DNA of 64,000 bases from UBA11986 sp963734955 (GCA_963734955.1 CAVTJO010000008.1:124001-188000), one strand, 5' to 3'; numbered from the stretch's first letter, positions 9,727 to 19,422 are shown. Notes: a model not told the origin generated them from the sequence alone. Translations and numbers: made by a program.

Positions 9727-10124
9727 CCGGCCGAATCCTCCAGCCCAACCGGACAATCTGGCTTGCGTTTGCGGGTCTGGTGATTGTTGGCGTTGGGATC
9801 GGGTACCTGATGAAACCCGTTCATCGTGCCGGCGATGCGACAGCCGAATTTGCGCTTCTCACTCCCCGCGACGGAGCGACACTTGGCTCGCCGTCCACCC
9901 GGTTTCGATGGCAGCGGCATCCTGAAACCACAGCCTATCGATTCTCCCTTTTCAAAGTCAACCGCTCGCTTATATGGAGCGCTCTTGTCAGAGATACCAC
10001 TCTTGTGATTCCCGCGTCGGTTCAGCTTCAACGTGGCCAGACGTTTCTCTGGAGTGTCGAAGCGATCCTCCTCGAAGAGGCCACGGCACATTCCGAGCTT
10101 CACGCATTCACACTCTCGCAGTAG
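9723..10124 (+). CDS. Membrane-anchored small protein with Ig/fn3-like domain
   Basis: A 133-aa product. An N-terminal membrane segment (about residues 11-30) is followed by an extracytoplasmic domain of about 95 aa whose pattern (LLTPRDGATLGSPSTRFRWQ..., TAYRFSLFK, FLWSVEAILLE) resembles a fibronectin-III/Ig-like sandwich of the kind found in FCB surface proteins. It begins with an ATGA overlap with the preceding membrane protein. Function unknown. It could be a single-pass accessory protein in the same complex as the two genes upstream; this is inference from spacing only. Confidence 0.6.
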   Translation: MTGRILQPNRTIWLAFAGLVIVGVGIGYLMKPVHRAGDATAEFALLTPRDGATLGSPSTRFRWQRHPETTAYRFSLFKVNRSLIWSALVRDTTLVIPASVQLQRGQTFLWSVEAILLEEATAHSELHAFTLSQ

Positions 10125-10263
10125 TCGCACGGGTTCACACAGTTCGACATTCAACTCAGACCCTTTGTCGTTTGTGTCTACGGTTATTCCATGATGGCAC
10201 AGGCGATTGAGTTTGCATACCTGATGGTGTGGAGGATTCTCTTCAATAGCCTTCTCCCAGTTT

Positions 10264-10297
10264 TTGTGTTTCGTCCTCCTTCTTTGTACCATCTTGC
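10264..10297 (+). promoter_or_regulatory. Leaderless-type promoter of the M1 peptidase
   Basis: TTGTGT (10264-10269), a 17-base spacer and TACCAT (10287-10292) end only five bases before ATG 10298, and no SD is present. That geometry places transcription start at or next to the start codon. The box TTTGTACCATCTTGCATG recurs with one change in front of glnE (12452-12471), which supports its being functional. Confidence 0.45.
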
Positions 10298-12325
10298 ATG
10301 AACGCTTCGATTGACGTTCCCGGCTACGGACAGGATCATTGCAGGAGGGTTTCCTTCTGGATCTTCCTCCTATTCTCTTTCTCACTCCTCGCCGCGCCTT
10401 CGCACCTCCTGGGTCAACAGCAAGGCCAGTGGAACCCTTCTTCGGGGATTGATGCATGTTCCCGCAAGGCGATTGCGCGATTGAACGGCCCTCACTCATC
10501 AAGCGCTTTTCCCGATCCTCACATTGATGTCACTTACTACAAGCTCGATCTCAATGTTGCTGTTGCTCCTTTCTATTTGCGGGGAAGAGTGACGGTGAAA
10601 GCCAGGAGTCTTGTGGACAGCCTCCGCGAGATCTCGCTCGACCTTGCAGATGCAATGACAATCGACTCGATCCTGATCGAGACCACTCGGGCCGGATTCA
10701 ACAGATCAAACGGTACGGTCAGGATTGGTCTGGACCGGAGTTATCGAATCAACGAGATCGTAGGGTTGGATATCTGTTATAGAGGTGTGCCTTTGACAAC
10801 AGGCTTCGGGAGCTTTGTGTCTGGAGGCCATGCAGGAGTTCCCTGGGTCTGGACCTTGAGCGAACCCTACGGCGCCAGTGATTGGTGGCCATGCAAGAAT
10901 CATCCGACCGACAAGGCAGACTCGGTCGATGTGTGGGTAACGTGTCAGAGTTCACTCAAGGTCGGGTCGAACGGGAAATTGACCGCGACGATTGACAACG
11001 GTAACGGAACTCACACGGTGAAATGGTCGGAGCGGTACCCCATTGCAACATATCTCGTCTCCATCGCCCTCACCAACTTCGCCGAATTCTCCAACTGGTT
11101 TCGTTACTCGCCGACTGATTCGATGCAGGTGCTCAACTACGTTCTTCCCGAGCACATTCAGGATGCTCTAGCAAATTTGCCGAAAGCCGTTGACGCTCTC
11201 CGGATTTTTTGCAACGCGTACGGCTTGTATCCGTTTATCAATGAGAAGTATGGCCATTCGGAGTTTGGATCCGGCGGGGCGATGGAACATCAGACCATGA
11301 CCTCGACGACAACGTTCAATGAGAACACAATTGCGCATGAGCTCGCGCATCAGTGGTTTGGTGATCTTATTACGTGCGCGAACTGGCAAAACCTCTGGCT
11401 GAACGAGGGCTTCGCGACCTACAGTGAGGCTGTTTATGCTGAGGCCGAGTATGGTGAAGTGGCCTACTGGAGCGCGATGAACTTCAGAATGGGGAACGCG
11501 CTTCGAGCGATCGGCACACTGTTCCTGCAGGACACGACAGACGTAAGCGGAATGTTCCAGACCGATCGTGTTTACTCAAAAGGGGCGACCGTTCTGCATA
11601 TGCTGAGACACGTTCTGGGAGATTCGGTGTTCTTCCGGGCACTCAGATGTTATGTCGCTGACCCGAGGCTCAGGTACAATGTGGCAACAACCGAGGATTT
11701 CGAGCAGGTGTGCGAAACGGTGTCTGGCCAGCGCCTTGAGTATTTCTTCAACGAATGGGTGTACGGAGAGAAATATCCCAGGTACGATCTTCAATGGCAA
11801 TTGGATTCTGCAGGACATCGAGCGACCGTTACTATCGATCAGGAAACGGGCACAGCGAATCCATCGTTCTTCACGATGCCGATTGATGTCCGCCTCGCAA
11901 CAGCAACCTGGGACACGACCGTTGTGGTGTTTCATCAGTACTCCGGACAGCGATTCACGATTGAGACGTCCCACGCTCCTACCCGGGTGATGCTCGATCC
12001 GGATCACTGGATTTTGCGGGAGGGCCTTGAACGCGATCTCTTGCCCGTCGATTTCGGTTTGGATCAAAATTATCCCAATCCATTCAACCCCAGCACGAGG
12101 ATCCAGTTTCGACTTCCGCATCGCGCTGTGGTTTCATTGAAGGTGTTTGACATCCTTGGCAGAGAGCTCGCCACACTTATTGACGGGCGAATGGAGGCTG
12201 GATTCCATTCCGTCCCCTGGGATGGTACAGACAATTCGGCGGTGAAGTTATCGAGCGGGGTTTACTTTTACAGGCTCCTCAGCGAAGGAGTTGCGTTGAC
12301 GCGGAAGGTTGTGTTGATGCGATGA
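10298..12325 (+). CDS. Secreted M1-family zinc aminopeptidase with T9SS domain
   Basis: A 675-aa exported metallopeptidase. After a signal peptide (hydrophobic residues about 20-40) comes the M1 N-terminal sheet, then the substrate-binding GGAMEH motif (GAMEN equivalent) and the zinc site HELAHQWFGD (His347, Glu348, His351) with the third ligand Glu370 in LWLNEGFATY, exactly the HExxH-18-E spacing. The C-terminus is a type A T9SS sorting domain beginning DQNYPNPFNPSTRIQF and ending in a YRL...RKVVLMR strand, so the enzyme is probably secreted or surface-attached through the type IX system. It should remove N-terminal residues from peptides. The gene has no SD and may be leaderless. Confidence 0.9.
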   Translation: MNASIDVPGYGQDHCRRVSFWIFLLFSFSLLAAPSHLLGQQQGQWNPSSGIDACSRKAIARLNGPHSSSAFPDPHIDVTYYKLDLNVAVAPFYLRGRVTVKARSLVDSLREISLDLADAMTIDSILIETTRAGFNRSNGTVRIGLDRSYRINEIVGLDICYRGVPLTTGFGSFVSGGHAGVPWVWTLSEPYGASDWWPCKNHPTDKADSVDVWVTCQSSLKVGSNGKLTATIDNGNGTHTVKWSERYPIATYLVSIALTNFAEFSNWFRYSPTDSMQVLNYVLPEHIQDALANLPKAVDALRIFCNAYGLYPFINEKYGHSEFGSGGAMEHQTMTSTTTFNENTIAHELAHQWFGDLITCANWQNLWLNEGFATYSEAVYAEAEYGEVAYWSAMNFRMGNALRAIGTLFLQDTTDVSGMFQTDRVYSKGATVLHMLRHVLGDSVFFRALRCYVADPRLRYNVATTEDFEQVCETVSGQRLEYFFNEWVYGEKYPRYDLQWQLDSAGHRATVTIDQETGTANPSFFTMPIDVRLATATWDTTVVVFHQYSGQRFTIETSHAPTRVMLDPDHWILREGLERDLLPVDFGLDQNYPNPFNPSTRIQFRLPHRAVVSLKVFDILGRELATLIDGRMEAGFHSVPWDGTDNSAVKLSSGVYFYRLLSEGVALTRKVVLMR

Positions 12326-12434
12326 TCATTGTGTTTGCATCACGACAGCGTTCGCGTCCCCAAGAATCTCGATGATGGCGACAGTTGTTGGCGGTCACCA
12401 ATCACCTGATGAAATGAACCGGATCAGCCCTGCC

Positions 12435-12468
12435 TTTCAACTGATGCCCGTTTTTTGTACCATTTTGC
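12435..12468 (+). promoter_or_regulatory. Leaderless-type promoter of glnE
   Basis: A weak -35 (TTTCAA, 12435-12440), a 17-base spacer and TACCAT at 12458-12463 lie five bases before ATG 12469. The segment TTTGTACCATTTTGCATG matches the one at the M1 peptidase start in 17 of 18 positions. No SD is present between it and the start codon. Confidence 0.45.
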
Positions 12469-15406
12469 ATGCCTGCCGTAGAATTTTCGCCGAGTTTGTT
12501 TTCCGACCCGTCCCGCACGCAGCGTAACCTTCGCACCATCCATGAGATGTTCATTTCATCGGGCAGCCAGTTCCCGCTGGAAGAATTCTCCGGGGCGCTG
12601 CACAAACACGTGTCACGCTCTCCTGATCCCGACACGGTGGTCACCAACCTCCTCCGATTCAGTGAAGCGTCTGTCAGCAAGGCCTCGCTGTTCAACGATC
12701 TGCTGAAGTATCCGGTCACGATGGAAGTGTTGCTCAAGGTATTCGGCTTCTCCCCGTACCTTTCGGATATTCTTGTTCGCGATCCGGAGTTGTTCCGGTG
12801 GCTCACGGCTTCGGACGTGCTGATGGTTCCTCAGTCGAGGTCGGCTCTTTCAGTTGAAGTGCGGCGTATCGAAACGACGTTTGTACAACCCGGGAGGAGA
12901 TTGGATGCCTTGCGTCGGCTGTATCGTCGTGAGGTGCTGCGCATCGGTGCAAGAGACATTCTGGGCAACGCCGATCTGCGGACGGTCACGAGGGAGCTTT
13001 CGGAGCTCGCTGATGTTCTGATTGACGCATCCTGCAGGCTGTCGGAGCTTGCGTTGCGCAACAAATATGGGGGCATTGCTGAGACGCCATACGCGGTCAT
13101 TGGCCTCGGGAAGCTCGGTGGCAATGAGCTAAACTACAGCTCGGACATTGATGTCATATTTGTGTATGGGGATGAAGGTGATCTCCCTACTGTCAAGGGG
13201 GTTACGTACCACGAGTACTTCAACAGGTTCGTCGAGCGAATCGTACAAAGTCTTTCACAGGCATCGGGAGAAGGACATCTGTACAGGGTTGATACGCGTC
13301 TGAGGCCGGAAAGCGGGATGGGACCGCTTGCACGTTCCGTACAGAGCTACCTCCTCTATTATGAGTCGCGCGGTGAATTGTGGGAACGCCAGATGCTCAT
13401 CAAGGCCCGTCCGGTTGCGGGCGATCTCAATTTCGGGGAGACATTTATGAAGCAGCTTTCACCCTTCATCTATCCCCGGACGTTCTTTACCAATCCGACC
13501 GAGTCGATCACGCGGATCAAAGCGCGGATTGAAGCCTCTGTTGCAGAGGATGATAACGTAAAGCTTCAGGCTGGAGGTATCCGTGATATCGAATTCATCG
13601 TCCAGGGGCTTCAGTTGATGAATGGCGGCAGGAACGAGGCCGTCCGTTCCCGAAACACGCTTGACTCGATTGCCTTGTTGACCGCGGAGAAGCTTCTCTC
13701 CCCTCAAGAGAATGCGGTCCTCACCGACGCATACATTTTCTTTCGGACGTTGGAACACCGATTGCAGACGGTCCTCAATACTCAAACCCATTCGATACCG
13801 GTTGATCGAAGAGAGCGAACGGTTCTTGCGAAGAGATTGGGTTTGTCCGCTGAAGATGAGTTGTCGTCTTTGATCGGGCGACACAGGAAGCGTGTGAGAG
13901 AAATCTTTGAAAGCGTGATGCGCGTTGAGCACAATGATGTCAAACCCGCCGGCATTGAGGATGCGATCGATGGTGGTGTTGGGGAGGCGGAGATGGGAGT
14001 GATGCTGTCGGGTTTTGGATTTCGGGACACTCGAAGCGCAGCCAGGTTCGTCAAGTCATTTGTTTCGGGGAGCAAGCTGACAGAGGTCAGGTTGCCTGAC
14101 GGAAGGGCAAGGAGTGCATTCCGTGAGGTTGCCCCCGCGATGTTCACAGCACTCTCGCAGACTCCGAGCCCTGATTTTGCGTTGAGCAATTTTAATATTC
14201 TTGCCGCATGCAAGCAGATTTCCGGAACAACTCTTCGTCGCACTGAAAGAAGAATCATACCGGAGGCTCATCTTTACGATTTGTGCTGTAAGCCCACGGT
14301 TAGCCCGGGGTCTCGCAAAGGACAAACTGCTTCTTGAGTTGCTTGTATCGAACAGTGCGGTTCTCACGCAGCCCTGGGATGGAAAAGGGTTGCGTGGAGC
14401 GAACCTCGCCGATTTGAAACAACGGGAAGAGTTGCGATCGTGCATTCGATATGTGTTGGGGATCAGCACTTTCTCCGATCTGACGGTGGAGCTCAGCCAT
14501 CTCGCCGACAAAATCATGGAGAACGTTCTCCTGGAGCAGATGGAGAAGAAGAAGGTACGGCGAGCTCCGCTGGCCGTGTTCGCTCTCGGCAAGTACGGCA
14601 CCCGGGAACTATCGCTCGATGCCGATCTCGATGTCATTATCGTTGCCGACCTGAACAGCAAATCGGCGACTGATACGTTGGAGAGGATTGCATCTGCGGC
14701 GATCCAGGTGTTATCGAGCGTTGATGAGCGGGGTCGCCTCTATGAAGTCGATGCACGGTTGCGCCCCGAAGGACGCAACGCGCCACTTGTGGTTGACAGG
14801 AAGGCGTATGCCACCTACCTATCGGAGCGTGCGTCGCTGTGGGAGCGCCAGTCGTTGACACGGTTGCGGTTTGTCTGCGGCGACCATACACTTGCGAATG
14901 AGGTTGAAGGGGATGTTGCCTCCTTTGTGTACGAAAGACCACTCCCCAAAACCTGGACGGAGCAGATTGTTGCGATGCGCAGGAAAATGGAAACACGAAG
15001 CCAGACGCGTTCGTCAGGTTTTCTCGACGTGAAACTTGGCCCGGGTGGGATGGTGGATGTGGAATTCATTGTCCAGATGATCCAGTTGAAGTATGGCGCC
15101 GCTTTGCCGTTATTGAGAAACCGTTTGACAACCGAAGTGCTGGAATCGTCGCCTGCAGCAGTGTTGTCCGGCAGCCAGGTCACACTGCTCCAGAGTGCGT
15201 ATCAACTCTTCAGAAGAGTCGAAATCATGATGCGTCTTGTCCACGAAGACCGAAGCACAATTCTTCCGGAAGGGGAGAAACTTATACTTCTTGCAAGAAT
15301 ACTGGGCCTGCCGGACGGCGAAGCCCTCACCGAGCAGATCGCTGAGGCAGCAACGAACGTTCGGGGTCAATTCCTTCAGACAGCCAAAGCCCTCTCATCC
15401 AACTGA
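12469..15406 (+). CDS. glnE: Glutamine synthetase adenylyltransferase, frameshifted
   Basis: Bifunctional adenylyl-transferase/-removase that controls type I glutamine synthetase by modifying a tyrosine in response to PII. Two nucleotidyltransferase domains are visible: GLGKLGGNELNYSSDIDVIF in the N-terminal (deadenylylating) half and ALGKYGTRELSLDADLDVII in the C-terminal (adenylylating) half, each keeping its Asp-x-Asp pair and followed by a GRLYEVDARLRPEG-type motif and helical bundles. The frame changes near 14219-14221: dropping one T from TTT yields a continuous protein of about 979 aa, the normal length for GlnE. As written, frame one stops at 14337 and the second half is open from 14201. 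I annotate one gene with a probable 1-base homopolymer error; a genuine break cannot be excluded. Confidence 0.85.
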
Positions 15407-15411
15407 ATGAT

Positions 15412-17277
15412 ATGATGAATCTGAACTCTGTGGTCCAATCGCCGCGGTCGATCGGTCTCGTCATCGCGGTTTCGGCATTTGCGGTGTACCTGAAGACCCT
15501 GGCTCCGTCAGTGACGTTCATCGACAGCGGTGAGCTTGCGACGGTCGCTTGCACGCTTGGCATTGCACACCCGACCGGATACCCTCTTTTCACATTGCTC
15601 GGTTGGGTATTCTCAAAACTCCCGATTGCAAATGAGCCGATCTTCCGCCTGAATCTCATGGCTGCGCTTTTTTGCGCCGCGGGTGTGTTCGTCTTCTTTC
15701 AGCTCATCCACCTGTTCCTGACAACTGTGGCGAAAGCAAAAGAGACTTCGGGATTGATCGGAAGTGCAGGCGCTACCCTCTTACTCGCCTTCTCGGAGAC
15801 ATATTGGTCTCAGGCTACTTCGGTTGAAGTCTATTCACTGCATGTTCTACTCCTTTCGTTGGTTCTCTATTGCTTTATGAGGGCGACGTTCTACAATGAG
15901 GGAGGGCGCGAGAAGCAACCAGAACGCCATGGTCTTTCGGAGACAAGGTGGTGGATGTTGTTTGCGTTTACACTTGGTCTCTCGTTCACCAACCATATGA
16001 CGACGATCTTACTTGCGCCCGGATTGCTGTATCTCTACTTTGCATCGCGGGGATCCGGCAGAGACTCGTGGCAACGCATCCTGAGAATGGTGACACCATT
16101 CATCATCGGATTGTCGGTCTACCTGTATCTTCCCGTGCGAGCAGCTGGCGGTGCATTGTTGAATTGGGGAAACCCTGTGACCCTTGAGCGTTTCCTCTGG
16201 CACTTCACGGGGAAGCAATTTCGTGTTTGGATTTTCTCATCAACTGAGGCAGCTGGAAGACAGTTCAACTACTTCATCAATTCCCTTCCTCACGAATTTG
16301 CATACGTCGGGTTGATTCTGGCCATTGTTGGTGTGATTGTGTTGTTCCGGTTGCATAGAAAACTGGCGGTCTCCGTGCTTCTTCTGTTTGTCACCTGTGT
16401 ACTCTATTCGATCAATTACGATATCCACGACATCGATTCGTATTTCCTGCTGGCGTACTTCTGTATTGCGCTGTGGTCGGGCTTCGCGTTGGTCCGTTTG
16501 TACGAGTGGATGGCAAACGTACCGTTGCTTCACCCTCGAGTTGCTGGCGCGCTTATTATCGTGGCGTCTCTTGCACCGGTGGGAGTGCATTATAAAATGA
16601 ACGATGAGAGCTCCAACAGACTGGTTGAGGACTACACAAAGAACATGTTTGCCTCCGTGAAGCCCAACGCGCTGGTAATCTCCTATCAGTGGGATTACTG
16701 GGTATCGGCAGCCTATTACTTCCAGATCGTCAAGAAGTATCGAGATGACGTAGCCGTTGTGGACAAGGAGTTGCTGCGACGATCATGGTATCTGCTCCAG
16801 CTCGAGCGACGTTACCCCTGGCTTATACAGCGATCGAAGGCAGAAGTCGAGGCGTTCAACAGTGAGCTCTATAAGTTTGAGCACGACATCCCATACAACC
16901 CTTCGATCATTCAATCTCGGTATGTTGAAATGATTTCAAGCTTCATATCCAGGAATATTGCCTTGAGGCCGGTGTATGTCACCTCCGAGATTGAGCCCGA
17001 ATTCACGGCGGGCTTTCAGAGGGTACCCGAAGGGCTTGCCTTCCGTCTGGAGGCTGACACGGTCTTCCATGGAACCGGGCTGCCAAAGTACGAAATCAGG
17101 CCATTTGAGCGGACCGGGAGGCTGGAGGACATGGTGAAGAATCTGTACCTGTCGTCCCTGAAAGCCCGCGCAGTGTATTACTATCAACATGGATTTCAGG
17201 ACGAGCCGGAAAGGATCTCCAATCTTGCCTCAGACATAGCGACCAAGCTTGGATCCAACCCATTGGCTCAATACTGA
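15412..17277 (+). CDS. DUF2723 multi-pass membrane protein
   Basis: A 621-aa membrane protein. It opens with a helix and then FIDSGELATVACTLGIAHPTGYPLF, the hallmark motif of DUF2723 (TMEM260-like, related to O-mannosyltransferases of the GT-C fold), with the acidic residue in the first extracytoplasmic loop. About ten further hydrophobic segments run to residue about 400, followed by a soluble C-terminal domain. The family is frequent in Bacteroidota/Chlorobiota and is thought to glycosylate exported proteins; this is a family-level inference. The start lies five bases after the glnE stop, so the two may be cotranscribed although their functions seem unrelated. Confidence 0.85.
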   Translation: MMNLNSVVQSPRSIGLVIAVSAFAVYLKTLAPSVTFIDSGELATVACTLGIAHPTGYPLFTLLGWVFSKLPIANEPIFRLNLMAALFCAAGVFVFFQLIHLFLTTVAKAKETSGLIGSAGATLLLAFSETYWSQATSVEVYSLHVLLLSLVLYCFMRATFYNEGGREKQPERHGLSETRWWMLFAFTLGLSFTNHMTTILLAPGLLYLYFASRGSGRDSWQRILRMVTPFIIGLSVYLYLPVRAAGGALLNWGNPVTLERFLWHFTGKQFRVWIFSSTEAAGRQFNYFINSLPHEFAYVGLILAIVGVIVLFRLHRKLAVSVLLLFVTCVLYSINYDIHDIDSYFLLAYFCIALWSGFALVRLYEWMANVPLLHPRVAGALIIVASLAPVGVHYKMNDESSNRLVEDYTKNMFASVKPNALVISYQWDYWVSAAYYFQIVKKYRDDVAVVDKELLRRSWYLLQLERRYPWLIQRSKAEVEAFNSELYKFEHDIPYNPSIIQSRYVEMISSFISRNIALRPVYVTSEIEPEFTAGFQRVPEGLAFRLEADTVFHGTGLPKYEIRPFERTGRLEDMVKNLYLSSLKARAVYYYQHGFQDEPERISNLASDIATKLGSNPLAQY

Positions 17278-17317
17278 TTGGATTCTTGCAGGTTGGGGTT
17301 TTTGGCCCGGATTTTGG

Positions 17318-17345
17318 TTGACTCTCTGAGCGGATTTGTTATATT
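17318..17345 (+). promoter_or_regulatory. Promoter of the tRNA/rif cluster
   Basis: TTGACT (17318-17323), a 16-base spacer and TATATT (17340-17345) sit about 95 bases before the first tRNA. Both hexamers match the sigma-70 consensus in five of six positions. It is the only strong promoter I see between the DUF2723 gene and the tRNA genes and could drive the tRNA-rpmG-secE-nusG-rpl-rpo transcript. Confidence 0.6.
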
Positions 17346-17441
17346 AGAATGCTCAGTTCCTAAATCCCAACCCACTTCAGACTTGTTGAACACTTGAAGG
17401 CAACCAGCGAGAGTGCGGGAGTTGGGTTGTTTTGTCTTTTT

Positions 17442-17514
17442 GCTGGCGTAGCTCAGTTGGTAGAGCAGCTGACTTGTAATCAGCAGGTCACCAGTTCAAG
17501 TCTGGTCGCCAGCT
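17442..17514 (+). tRNA. tRNA-Thr (anticodon TGT)
   Basis: Acceptor arms GCTGGCG/CGCCAGC pair fully; the anticodon stem GCTGA/TCAGC encloses CTTGTAA with anticodon TGT. D and T arms (AGCTCAGTTGGTAGAGC, GTTCAAGTC) are normal. CCA is not encoded. First of a Thr-Tyr-Gly-Thr series also found upstream of tufB in E. coli. Confidence 0.95.
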
Positions 17515-17552
17515 CGTCGATTGAGTGGAGTGGGGGGAAGCAGTTGGACGCC

Positions 17553-17635
17553 GGGCAGGTAGCGAAGCGGTCAAACGCAACAGACTGTAAATCTGTCGGC
17601 TCCGGCCTTCGGAGGTTCGAATCCTCCCCTGCCCA
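17553..17635 (+). tRNA. tRNA-Tyr (anticodon GTA)
   Basis: Acceptor arms GGGCAGG/CCTGCCC pair fully; loop CTGTAAA in stem ACAGA/TCTGT gives anticodon GTA. The long variable arm (TCGGCTCCGGCCTTCGG region) is as expected for a class II tRNA. CCA is not encoded. Confidence 0.95.
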
Positions 17636-17655
17636 CGAAGTTTGTGGGAACTGTC

Positions 17656-17728
17656 GCGGGAGTAACTCAGTTGGTAGAGTCACAGCCTTCCAAGCTGTTG
17701 GTCGCGGGTTCGAGTCCCGTCTCCCGCT
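17656..17728 (+). tRNA. tRNA-Gly (anticodon TCC)
   Basis: Acceptor arms GCGGGAG/CTCCCGC pair fully; stem ACAGC/GCTGT closes loop CTTCCAA with anticodon TCC. T arm GGGTTCGAGTCCC is canonical. CCA is not encoded. Confidence 0.95.
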
Positions 17729-17762
17729 CAAGGGTAGAGCCGAGAGAATAAGCGATGCGTTT

Positions 17763-17835
<73 letters not shown>

Positions 17836-17894
17836 CAACATGAGCAGGTCGTTGTTCGCAGCCCGATCGAGAATTCAAATCTTGGAGTGTAACC

Positions 17895-18044
17895 GTGAGA
17901 GATATCATCACATTGGAATGCACCGACTGCAAGCGGAGAAACTATTCGACCACGAAGAACAAGAAGAAGCAAACCGGCCGCGTCGAGTATAAGAAGTTTT
18001 GCAGGTTCTGTAGCAAGCATACTCTTCACAAAGAGACGCGGTAG
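17895..18044 (+). CDS. rpmG: 50S ribosomal protein L33
   Basis: A 49-aa L33 (VRDIITLECTDCKRRNY...FCRFCSKHTLHKETR). Two CxxC pairs (ECTDC and CRFC) mark the zinc-binding C+ form. It starts at GTG 17895; no ATG is available. The gene lies between tRNA-Thr(GGT) and tRNA-Trp, the slot that holds tuf in many genomes, and next to secE as in many other bacteria. Confidence 0.9.
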   Translation: MRDIITLECTDCKRRNYSTTKNKKKQTGRVEYKKFCRFCSKHTLHKETR

Positions 18045-18097
18045 TCTGAAGGCGTAGGATGAGGGGTGTCGTCACTCCAGCAGTATTCAACGCTGAT

Positions 18098-18171
18098 ACG
18101 TCAGTAGCTCAATTGGCTAGAGCAGCGGTCTCCAAAACCGCAGGTTGGGGGTTCAAGTCCCTCCTGACGTG
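18098..18171 (+). tRNA. tRNA-Trp (anticodon CCA)
   Basis: Acceptor arms ACGTCAG/CTGACGT pair fully; stem GCGGT/ACCGC closes loop CTCCAAA with anticodon CCA. It lies 57 bases before secE, the usual place of tRNA-Trp. Confidence 0.95.
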
Positions 18172-18228
18172 CGAAGACCGTCGGGATTCAGCCCGATCGA
18201 GGATCGTATCACAAAACAATGAGCATAC

Positions 18229-18420
18229 ATGAAAGAGAAGATCATTGGGTTTTTTACGGATGTGGTGAAGGAGATGAATAAAGTCACATGGCCGAAAAAA
18301 GATGAGTTGCGCGATTCCACTGTGGTCGTTCTTGTAGTGTGCATCATCCTCTCGGCGTTTGTGTTTGCAGTTGACGAAGCCGTGAGTTTCACGTTGCGCA
18401 AGTTGCTGGAGTCGTTATAA
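18229..18420 (+). CDS. secE: Preprotein translocase subunit SecE
   Basis: A 63-aa single-helix SecE: a short amphipathic N-terminus (FFTDVVKEMNKVTWPKKDEL, with the conserved VxWP motif) and one transmembrane helix (STVVVLVVCIILSAFVFAVDEA). It clamps SecY (43.97 kb in this window) in the Sec channel. The gene is followed one base later by nusG, the conserved secE-nusG pair. Confidence 0.93.
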   Translation: MKEKIIGFFTDVVKEMNKVTWPKKDELRDSTVVVLVVCIILSAFVFAVDEAVSFTLRKLLESL

Positions 18421-18421
18421 C

Positions 18422-18964
18422 GTGACACCAACCGACAAGAGATGGTATGTGGTCAGGACCTACTCGGGCCACGAGAACAAGGTGAAGGCATACATTGAGA
18501 ACGAGGTTCTCCAGGCAGGGCTGCAGGAGAAAATCGGCTCCGTCATCGTTCCCTCTGAAAAGGTCTTCGAAGTGAAAGACGGCAAGAAGAAGAGCCGGAC
18601 ACGGACCTTCTTCCCGGGGTACATTCTCGTCGAAGCTATTCTCGACAAGACGACGACACATCTCATCCTGAATACACCCTCCGTCATCAGCTTTGTCGGC
18701 CCGAAGAATGCGCCGGCACCGTTGCAAGCCCCCGAAGTCAGGAGGCTGATCGGGAAGATCGAGGAGCGGAAGGATGTTGAAGTGATGGAGGTGCCGTTCA
18801 AGCCGGGTGATGCCGTGAAAGTAACGGACGGTCCGTTCAATAACTTCAACGGATTTGTCCAGGAAGTGAACGAAGAAAAAATGAAGCTGAAAGTCATGGT
18901 GTCCATCTTCGGAAGAAAGACACCCGTGGAGCTTGATTTCAGTCAGGTTGAAGCAGAAAAGTAG
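18422..18964 (+). CDS. nusG: Transcription termination/antitermination factor NusG
   Basis: 180 aa starting at GTG 18422. The NGN domain (KRWYVVRTYSGHENKVKAYIE ... FFPGYILVE) and the C-terminal KOW domain (FKPGDAVKVTDGPFNNFNGFVQEVNEEKMKLKVMVSIFGRKTPVELDF) are complete. It binds RNA polymerase and links it to Rho or the ribosome. The start lies one base after the secE stop, so translation is probably coupled. Confidence 0.95.
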   Translation: MTPTDKRWYVVRTYSGHENKVKAYIENEVLQAGLQEKIGSVIVPSEKVFEVKDGKKKSRTRTFFPGYILVEAILDKTTTHLILNTPSVISFVGPKNAPAPLQAPEVRRLIGKIEERKDVEVMEVPFKPGDAVKVTDGPFNNFNGFVQEVNEEKMKLKVMVSIFGRKTPVELDFSQVEAEK

Positions 18965-18999
18965 CCAATTATCTTGCACGATCTCAAAAGAGCAGAGTC

Positions 19000-19422
19000 A
19001 TGAAGAAAATCAGTGGATTTGTCAAGCTGCAGATTCCAGCCGGAGGTGCGAACCCGGCGCCACCCGTCGGCCCCGCCCTCGGTCAAAAGGGCGTCAATAT
19101 TATGGAATTCTGCAAGCAGTTCAATGCCCGGACCCAGGCGCAGGCGGGGTTGATTATTCCTGTGGTCATTACGGTGTTTTCGGACAAGTCGTTCACGTTT
19201 ATCACCAAAACTCCTCCCGCTTCCGTGCTGCTCACCAAAGCGGCAAAGGTCGAGAAAGGATCAGGAGAACCGAACAAGACGAAGGTCGGCAAGGTGACCA
19301 AAAAGCAAGTGCGGGAGATCGCGGAGATGAAGATGCCTGATTTGAATGCAGCTGATGTCGATGCTGCAATGAGTATGGTGGCAGGCACTGCGCGAAGTAT
19401 GGGAATTACCGTCGAAGACTAA
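19000..19422 (+). CDS. rplK: 50S ribosomal protein L11
   Basis: 140 aa, full length. The N-terminal domain begins KKISGFVKLQIPAGGANPAPPVGPALGQKGVNIM and the rRNA-binding C-terminal domain contains KVTKKQVREIAEMKMPDLNA...GTARSMGI. It forms the GTPase-associated centre with 23S rRNA and L10/L12. First of the rplK-rplA pair. Confidence 0.96.
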   Translation: MKKISGFVKLQIPAGGANPAPPVGPALGQKGVNIMEFCKQFNARTQAQAGLIIPVVITVFSDKSFTFITKTPPASVLLTKAAKVEKGSGEPNKTKVGKVTKKQVREIAEMKMPDLNAADVDAAMSMVAGTARSMGITVED

